From: Desulfobacca acetoxidans
GTDB lineage: Bacteria; Desulfobacterota; Desulfobaccia; Desulfobaccales; 0-14-0-80-60-11
Direction of reading: 5' to 3'
Assembly: GCA_022736495.1 (NCBI GenBank)
Contig: DZCR01000070.1
Span: forward strand, 1-16,233
Length of the DNA: 16,233 nucleotides
A program made the position numbers and the translations under genes. A model generated the notes under the pieces. It was given only the letters and a program-made list of their open reading frames with translations, made no database searches and was not told where the DNA came from. Shown here in pieces: positions 12,203 to 16,233 of the stretch (the first letter of the stretch is position 1; each line of letters begins with the position of its first letter).

Positions 12203-12226
12203 CCTTTGTGGGGCAAGTTAATGCCC

Positions 12227-13006
12227 TTACCAGACCAGGCGAACCGGGATATGGTGTTGGGCCAGATAATCTTTAATGCCTGCAATGGTATAGGTGCCGT
12301 AATGGACCATGGAAGCGATGAGCGCAGCATCCGCCCGGCCTTGAGTGAGAACCTCCCGGAGGTGTTCGGGGGTGCCGGCGCCGCCCGAGGCGATCACCGG
12401 AATAGGCACGGCTTCGGAAATCATCCGGGTGAGGGTCAGCTCATAGCCCGATTGGGTGCCGTCGGCATCGATGGAGTTAAGGCAAATTTCCCCGGCTCCC
12501 AACCGCACCGCCTCCTGGGCCCACCAGAGGGCGTCGATCCCCATGAAAGTCCGGCCGCCATGGATCACCATTTCATAGCCCGAAGGGATAGTGGCGGAAG
12601 GAGTAACTTTTTTTACGTCCATGCCTAACACGATGCACTGGCTGCCGAAGGCCTGGGCCCCGGCGGTGATCAGCGAGGGGTCCAGGATGGCGGCGCTGTT
12701 GACGCTCACTTTTTCGGCCCCCGCCAGCAGAACATCCCGCATGTCGCCCAGATTACGGATGCCGCCGCCCACCGAAAAGGGAATGAAGATCTCCGCGGCC
12801 ACCCGCCGCACCACGTCGATCATGATGTTCCGGCGGTCGCTGGAGGCGGTGATGTCATAGAACACCAGTTCATCGGCGCCGGCTTCGTAGTAGAGCCGGG
12901 CCATGGCCACCGGATCGCCGATATCCACATTGTTCTTGAATTTGATGCCCTTAGTGGTCCGGCCGTCCCGGACGTCCAGGCAGGGAATGATCCGCTTACT
13001 CAGCAT
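12227..13006 (-). CDS. hisF: Imidazole glycerol phosphate synthase, cyclase subunit
   Basis: HisF uses ammonia delivered by HisH to convert PRFAR into imidazole glycerol phosphate and AICAR, linking histidine and purine synthesis. The 259-residue (beta-alpha)8 barrel keeps both catalytic aspartates at the textbook positions, Asp11 (IPCLDVRDG) and Asp130 (IVLGMDVKK), and the phosphate-binding loops FSVGGGIR and ASGGAG. The frame is open further upstream, but the ATG at 13006 gives the correct N-terminus ([12 protein letters not shown]) and overlaps the hisH stop by 11 bp (ATG 13006-13004, TAA 12998-12996), so the two subunits are probably translated in coupling. A short loop after Asp130 ([11 protein letters not shown]) is longer than in enteric HisF, as in related lineages. 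No other his gene is in the window. Confidence 0.95.
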   Translation of the reverse strand: MLSKRIIPCLDVRDGRTTKGIKFKNNVDIGDPVAMARLYYEAGADELVFYDITASSDRRNIMIDVVRRVAAEIFIPFSVGGGIRNLGDMRDVLLAGAEKVSVNSAAILDPSLITAGAQAFGSQCIVLGMDVKKVTPSATIPSGYEMVIHGGRTFMGIDALWWAQEAVRLGAGEICLNSIDADGTQSGYELTLTRMISEAVPIPVIASGGAGTPEHLREVLTQGRADAALIASMVHYGTYTIAGIKDYLAQHHIPVRLVW

Positions 13007-13616
13007 GTAAGCCGTCCCAGGCCAGGAAGTTCTTGAGGATCTGCAATCCGAAGCGACCGCTTTTCTCCGGGTGGAATTGGGTGGCCACCAGGTTACGCCA
13101 GCCAATGGCGCTGGGAAATTCCCGGCCGTGGTCCGTCACCCCCAACACCATGGCCGCCGTCTCCGGAGACGGATAGTAGCTGTGCACAAAATAGTATTCG
13201 GCGCCCTCCGGCAAATTCTTGAATACCGGGTGAGGCTGAAGAAAGCGCACCTGGTTCCAGCCCATGTGGGGGATCTTCAGGTTATCCACCCGGGTCAGCG
13301 CCCGGGTGCGGCCCGGCAGCAGGCCCAGACAGGTGGCGTTGTTTTCCTCACTGGCCTCCAGGATGATTTGGGCTCCCAGACAGATACCCAGAATGGGAAC
13401 GCCCCGGGCAAAACTCTGACGCAGGGCCTGATCCAGCCCTAATTCCTGCAGAGTGGCCATAGCCTTGCCGGCCGCTCCCACCCCGGGAAAAATGACGCGG
13501 CTCCCCTGGGCCACCACCGCCGGGTCCTGGGTCACTGCGCCCTCCACCCCCAGGGCCTTGAGGGACCGGACCACGCTGGTGAGGTTGCCGGCCTGATAAT
13601 CGATTATGATGATCAC
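12996..13616 (-). CDS. hisH: Imidazole glycerol phosphate synthase, glutaminase subunit
   Basis: HisH hydrolyses glutamine and channels ammonia to HisF. The 206-residue class I glutamine amidotransferase shows the complete triad: Cys79 in GICLGAQ, and His182 and Glu184 in TQFHPEKSG. The N-terminus [23 protein letters not shown] is typical of the family. AAGG lies 8 nt before the ATG. The gene opens the minus-strand cluster, overlaps hisF, and has a well-placed promoter at 13656-13684 in the intergenic region shared with the divergent NAD(P)H-hydrate repair gene. Confidence 0.95.
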   Translation of the reverse strand: MIIIIDYQAGNLTSVVRSLKALGVEGAVTQDPAVVAQGSRVIFPGVGAAGKAMATLQELGLDQALRQSFARGVPILGICLGAQIILEASEENNATCLGLLPGRTRALTRVDNLKIPHMGWNQVRFLQPHPVFKNLPEGAEYYFVHSYYPSPETAAMVLGVTDHGREFPSAIGWRNLVATQFHPEKSGRFGLQILKNFLAWDGLHAE

Positions 13617-13655
13617 AGTTGCCTTGCTGATGAACAGACTTTTCCCCTCGTTTAA

Positions 13656-13684
13656 AATTTATCAATCCCAAGGCCGTGAGTCAA
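13656..13684 (-). promoter_or_regulatory. Sigma70-type promoter before hisH
   Basis: On the minus strand TTGACT (13684-13679) and TAAATT (13661-13656) are separated by 17 bp, about 40 bp upstream of the hisH ATG. It probably drives hisHF and, by read-through, rpoH and the lipoprotein genes, since no terminator is evident between them. Confidence 0.65.
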
Positions 13685-13848
13685 CAGGATTATCCTTGGG
13701 GCCGGGTCGTCTTTTTCGCCAATCAGCCGGCAGAAAATTCTGGCCGCAGCGGCGCCTGGCCTTTCTGCAGCCAACCGCCTGTACAAGACCTGGATTTACC
13801 CCCCTCAGTGTGTTATCTTAAACCAAAAATTTACGTCCAGGTAGAGAC

Positions 13849-15441
13849 ATGAAGCTCGTGACGGCATCTGAGATGCGGGAGTTGGACCGCCGGGCCATTG
13901 CCGACCTCGGTATCCCTTCCCTGGTCCTCATGGAAAATGCCGGGCGGACCACCTTTCAGATTCTCCGCCGGGAATTTCCAGCCCCCCCGGGGGAAGTGGC
14001 GGTGCTGGCCGGAAGAGGCAACAATGGCGGCGACGGCTTTGTGGTGGCCCGCTACCTGGCGAACCACGGCATTCCCGTGGCCGTATTTCTCTTGGGGGAG
14101 CGGGATAAGGTTAGAGGTGACGCCCGGGTCAACCTGGATATCCTGGCCCACCTGGGGGTTACGGTGGCAGAAATCCTCACCAACGCCGACTTAAATCCCG
14201 CCATCCATCGCCTGGCCAAAGCCGGTCTCATCGTGGACGCCCTGTTGGGCACCGGCCTCAATTCCCCGGTTAAAGGCCTCATGGCCACGCTTGTCGAACG
14301 CCTCAATCACCTGCGAGCGCCGGTGTTGGCGGTGGATATCCCCACGGGCCTCTCCGCCGATACCGGGGAAGTGCTGGGCGTAGCCCTGAAGGCCCGGGTC
14401 ACCGTGACCTTTGGCTGGCCCAAGCTGGGTCAGATTGTGCCGCCGGGCCGGGATTACACGGGTCGGCTCTGGGTGGACATCAGCATTCCCCCAGAGCTCG
14501 CCCACGACATGAATCTCGAACTGGCGGAGGCCCCGGACCTGCGGACGCTGTTGCCGCCCCGGCCCTTCGGCAGCAACAAGGGGACGTTTGGACACCTGCT
14601 GGTACTGGCCGGCTCCGAGGGCAAGACCGGGGCCGCCGCGCTGGCGTCCGAAGCGGGGCTTAGGGCCGGGGCCGGGCTGGTGACCCTGGGGATTCCTGCC
14701 AGTCTGAATGATATTTTGGAAGTAAAGCTCACCGAGGTCATGACCGTGCCCCTGCCTGAGGCCGTGGGAGTTCGGGCCTTGGGGAAGACGGCCCTGGCGC
14801 CGATCCGTGACTTCCTGGGCGAAAAATTCACCCTGGCCCTGGGGCCGGGTCTGGGCACCCACCCGGAGACCCGGGAGCTGGTCTGCCGGCTGGTGCACGA
14901 CCTGCCGCACCCCATGGTCATCGACGCCGACGGCGTCAACAATCTGGCCAGGGATACGTCTTGCTTAACCAGCGCGGCGGGACCCCGCCTCCTGACCCCG
15001 CACCCCGGCGAGCTGGCCCGGCTGGTGGGGCTCTCCGTCCCGGAGGTGCAGGCCCGGCGCCTGGAAATCGCCCGGGAGACCGCGGCCAAATTCGGCATCA
15101 CCCTGGTGCTCAAAGGGGCGCAGACCCTGGTGGCGGCAGCAGATGGCCGCGTCAGCCTCAACCCCACGGGCAATCCGGCCCTGGCCAGCGGCGGCACGGG
15201 AGATGTGCTCACCGGCCTCATCGGCGGGTTCCTGGCCCAGGGGCTGACTCCCTGGGACGCGGCCCGCCTGGGCGTCTACCTCCACGGCCTGGCCGCCGAT
15301 TATTTCGTCAGCCGTCACGGCCTTCGGGGGATGATCGCCGGCGATTTACTCACAGTTTTCCCCGACGTCCTGGAGCAGTTCATCCAGGGCCTCATACCCC
15401 TCACAGAGGAAGATATATGCTACAAGCGCGTGATATCATGA
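13849..15441 (+). CDS. nnrD: Bifunctional NAD(P)H-hydrate epimerase / ADP-dependent NAD(P)H-hydrate dehydratase
   Basis: The 530-residue protein fuses both halves of the nicotinamide repair system, which rescues hydrated NADH and NADPH. The N-terminal YjeF_N epimerase domain (about 1-215) has MRELDRRAIADLGIPSLVLMENAG (9-32) and GRGNNGGDGFVVAR (55-68). The C-terminal ribokinase-like dehydratase (about 230-515) has GSNKGTFGHLLVLAGS, LTPHPGEL with His385-Glu388, and the SGGTGDVLTG motif (447-456) whose Asp is the expected catalytic residue. The length is normal for the fusion. ATG 13849 is preceded by AGGTAGAG. A possible extended -10 (TG-T-TATCTT, 13811-13819) lies upstream without a clear -35. 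Its end overlaps the CBS-domain gene by 25 bp. Confidence 0.95.
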   Translation: MKLVTASEMRELDRRAIADLGIPSLVLMENAGRTTFQILRREFPAPPGEVAVLAGRGNNGGDGFVVARYLANHGIPVAVFLLGERDKVRGDARVNLDILAHLGVTVAEILTNADLNPAIHRLAKAGLIVDALLGTGLNSPVKGLMATLVERLNHLRAPVLAVDIPTGLSADTGEVLGVALKARVTVTFGWPKLGQIVPPGRDYTGRLWVDISIPPELAHDMNLELAEAPDLRTLLPPRPFGSNKGTFGHLLVLAGSEGKTGAAALASEAGLRAGAGLVTLGIPASLNDILEVKLTEVMTVPLPEAVGVRALGKTALAPIRDFLGEKFTLALGPGLGTHPETRELVCRLVHDLPHPMVIDADGVNNLARDTSCLTSAAGPRLLTPHPGELARLVGLSVPEVQARRLEIARETAAKFGITLVLKGAQTLVAAADGRVSLNPTGNPALASGGTGDVLTGLIGGFLAQGLTPWDAARLGVYLHGLAADYFVSRHGLRGMIAGDLLTVFPDVLEQFIQGLIPLTEEDICYKRVIS

Positions 15442-15878
15442 CCACGGAGATCCTCACGGTGGCCCCGGAAACCTCCATCTCGGATTTGTCCAAGATCTTG
15501 GAAAATCGCAAGATCGGGGGGGTGCCGGTGGTGGCGAAAGGCGGCCGCCTGGTGGGGGTCATAACGCAAAACGACCTGGTGGAGCGGGCCCGGGACCTGG
15601 AGTTGCCCCCCGCCATCAATATCCTGGATTTCCATATCTACCTTCAGATCCCCTCGCATATGATCCACCGGGTGGAGAAGATGCTGGGCACCACGGTGAA
15701 GGACTGTATGACTCCCAACCCCGTCACGGTAACCCCGGACACACCGGTCGCCAAGGTCGCGGCCCTCATGGCCAAACAGAAGGTGCACACCCTCCCGGTG
15801 CTGGAGGGGGAGAAGCTGGTGGGCATCATCGGCAAAATGGACCTGGTCCGGGCCATGGCTGAGGGGCCCGGTGAGTGA
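15417..15878 (+). CDS. Two-CBS-domain protein
   Basis: The 153-residue protein consists of a tandem CBS pair (Bateman module). The first repeat starts ARDIMTTEILTVAPETSISDLSKIL and ends GGRLVGVITQNDLV; the second starts VKDCMTPNPVTVTPDTPVAKVAALM and ends GEKLVGIIGKMDLV. A linker of about 25 residues with PSHMIHRVEKML lies between. CBS pairs bind adenine nucleotides and act as energy sensors on partner proteins; there is no attached effector domain. The frame is open far upstream, but the ATG at 15417 has AGAGGAAG at the right distance and starts the domain. It overlaps the end of the NAD(P)H-hydrate repair gene by 25 bp, implying co-translation and perhaps a shared theme of nucleotide status (inference). 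Confidence 0.9.
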   Translation: MLQARDIMTTEILTVAPETSISDLSKILENRKIGGVPVVAKGGRLVGVITQNDLVERARDLELPPAINILDFHIYLQIPSHMIHRVEKMLGTTVKDCMTPNPVTVTPDTPVAKVAALMAKQKVHTLPVLEGEKLVGIIGKMDLVRAMAEGPGE

Positions 15879-15895
15879 GCGAAGGTGCTCTTGCC

Positions 15896-15922
15896 AGGTG
15901 GCACCGACGTCTCGCCTGTGCA
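15896..15922. repeat. Dispersed hairpin repeat, copy 2
   Basis: It shares GTGGC and then CGTCTCGCCTGTG with 6415-6440. The left arm is changed here (CACCGACG instead of CGCAGGCG), so the hairpin is partly lost. Confidence 0.4.
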
Positions 15923-15961
15923 GACGCAGTACAGCCGCCATTTCGGGAAAATCCCCCAGCC

Positions 15962-15980
15962 CTCCCTTACGAGAAGGGAG
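15962..15980. repeat. 7-bp hairpin, first of a pair
   Basis: CTCCCTT and AAGGGAG flank a 5-nt loop, directly before the next hairpin. The pair may form a single repeat unit. Confidence 0.5.
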
Positions 15981-15988
15981 TGCTTTGA

Positions 15989-16013
15989 ATTCCCCCTTTG
16001 GAAAAGGGGGATT
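15989..16013. repeat. 11-bp perfect hairpin
   Basis: AATCCCCCTTT-like arms (15989-15999 with 16003-16013) pair perfectly around a GGA loop. The sequence resembles the widespread AAATCCCCCTTT intergenic repeats. On the plus strand only ATTTAGG follows; as a terminator of the CBS gene it is possible but weak. Confidence 0.55.
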
Positions 16014-16133
16014 TAGGCAGCAGTGTCCGGTTAGGTTTTTGCAAAGGAGGCCGCTGGTCATAAGTCTTCCAATAATTCATGATTTTGCTGACCCACTTTT
16101 TACTCCGAGAAGAATACTTCCCCCTCACCCCGG

Positions 16134-16158
16134 CCCTCTCCCCCATTGGGGGAGAGGG
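16134..16158. repeat. 11-bp GC-rich perfect hairpin
   Basis: CCCTCTCCCCC and GGGGGAGAGGG flank an ATT loop, preceded by CCCTCACCCCGG. This is the CCCTCACCCCGGCCCTCTCCC type of extragenic repeat found in many Gram-negative genomes. Another copy seems to begin at the window end. Confidence 0.6.
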
Positions 16159-16233
16159 GGAAAAGTGTAACTGCTTTAGTGTCTTACGATTACAAAACCA
16201 AGCGACCTCCTCTACCCCCTCTCCCCCCGCTGC

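Larger units (their letters stand above)
15879..16233. other. Gene-free region packed with hairpin repeats
   Basis: No believable gene is seen. The stretch carries, in order, a second copy of the CGTCTCGCCTGTG repeat and three strong hairpins, listed separately. The last bases (CCCCCTCTCCCCCC) look like the start of another copy of the third repeat. Such clusters are typical of repeat-rich intergenic DNA at an operon end. Confidence 0.7.

Noticed and set aside
12996..13616. HisHF as a surface-polysaccharide paralogue rather than histidine biosynthesis
   Set aside because: Both catalytic aspartates of HisF and the full triad of HisH are present and no sugar genes are nearby.
15871..16170. Plus-strand frame of 99 codons after the CBS gene
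   Set aside because: It runs through three hairpin repeats and has no protein-like composition.

Overview
The window looks like a piece of a GC-rich Gram-negative chromosome, most likely from a Desulfobacterota (deltaproteobacterial) lineage. This is an inference from protein flavour: an RpoH-type sigma factor, an outer-membrane-type lipoprotein, a HisF of the 'GMDVKK' type and an EF-G paralogue with a 'GHGGCGKTS' P-loop. No marker gene settles the taxonomy.

Left third (1 to about 4000) is accessory DNA and almost entirely wreckage. In order it holds: an AT-rich stretch with no convincing gene; the 3' part of an ORF-less, 5'-truncated group II intron on the minus strand with an intact domain V and a domain VI with its branch-point A; a CRISPR remnant of type I-E style (half repeat, 32-nt spacer, one complete 29-bp repeat); the C-terminal part of a type ISP restriction-modification enzyme that starts directly at the CRISPR repeat and carries a frameshift; a small toxin-antitoxin locus (UPF0175 antitoxin, truncated DUF3368/PIN toxin) preceded by two similar palindromes; and a scar containing the 3' end of an initiator-type tRNA, the C-terminal end of one tyrosine integrase (minus) and the catalytic half of a second (plus), which ends 15 bp from an intact tRNA-Pro(GGG).

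Middle (about 4087-7463) returns to chromosomal genes on the plus strand: an EF-G-like translational GTPase with a hairpin in its leader, then a MOSC protein overlapping a MogA/MoaB-type molybdopterin protein, a molybdenum-cofactor pair.

Right (7516-13616) is a run of minus-strand genes that could be one long transcription unit: hisH-hisF-rpoH-TPR lipoprotein-LolB-like lipoprotein-Mut7-C protein, then a small unknown protein with its own probable promoter. A good sigma70-like promoter lies in front of hisH. Divergent from it is a plus-strand pair: a bifunctional NAD(P)H-hydrate epimerase/dehydratase overlapping a two-CBS-domain protein. The window ends in about 350 bp of gene-free DNA packed with perfect hairpin repeats.

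I found no complete new defence or mobile system. The most interesting material is the order of junctions in the left third: group II intron to CRISPR repeat to truncated ISP enzyme, and the mirrored arrangement tRNA(3' fragment)-int / int-tRNA-Pro.
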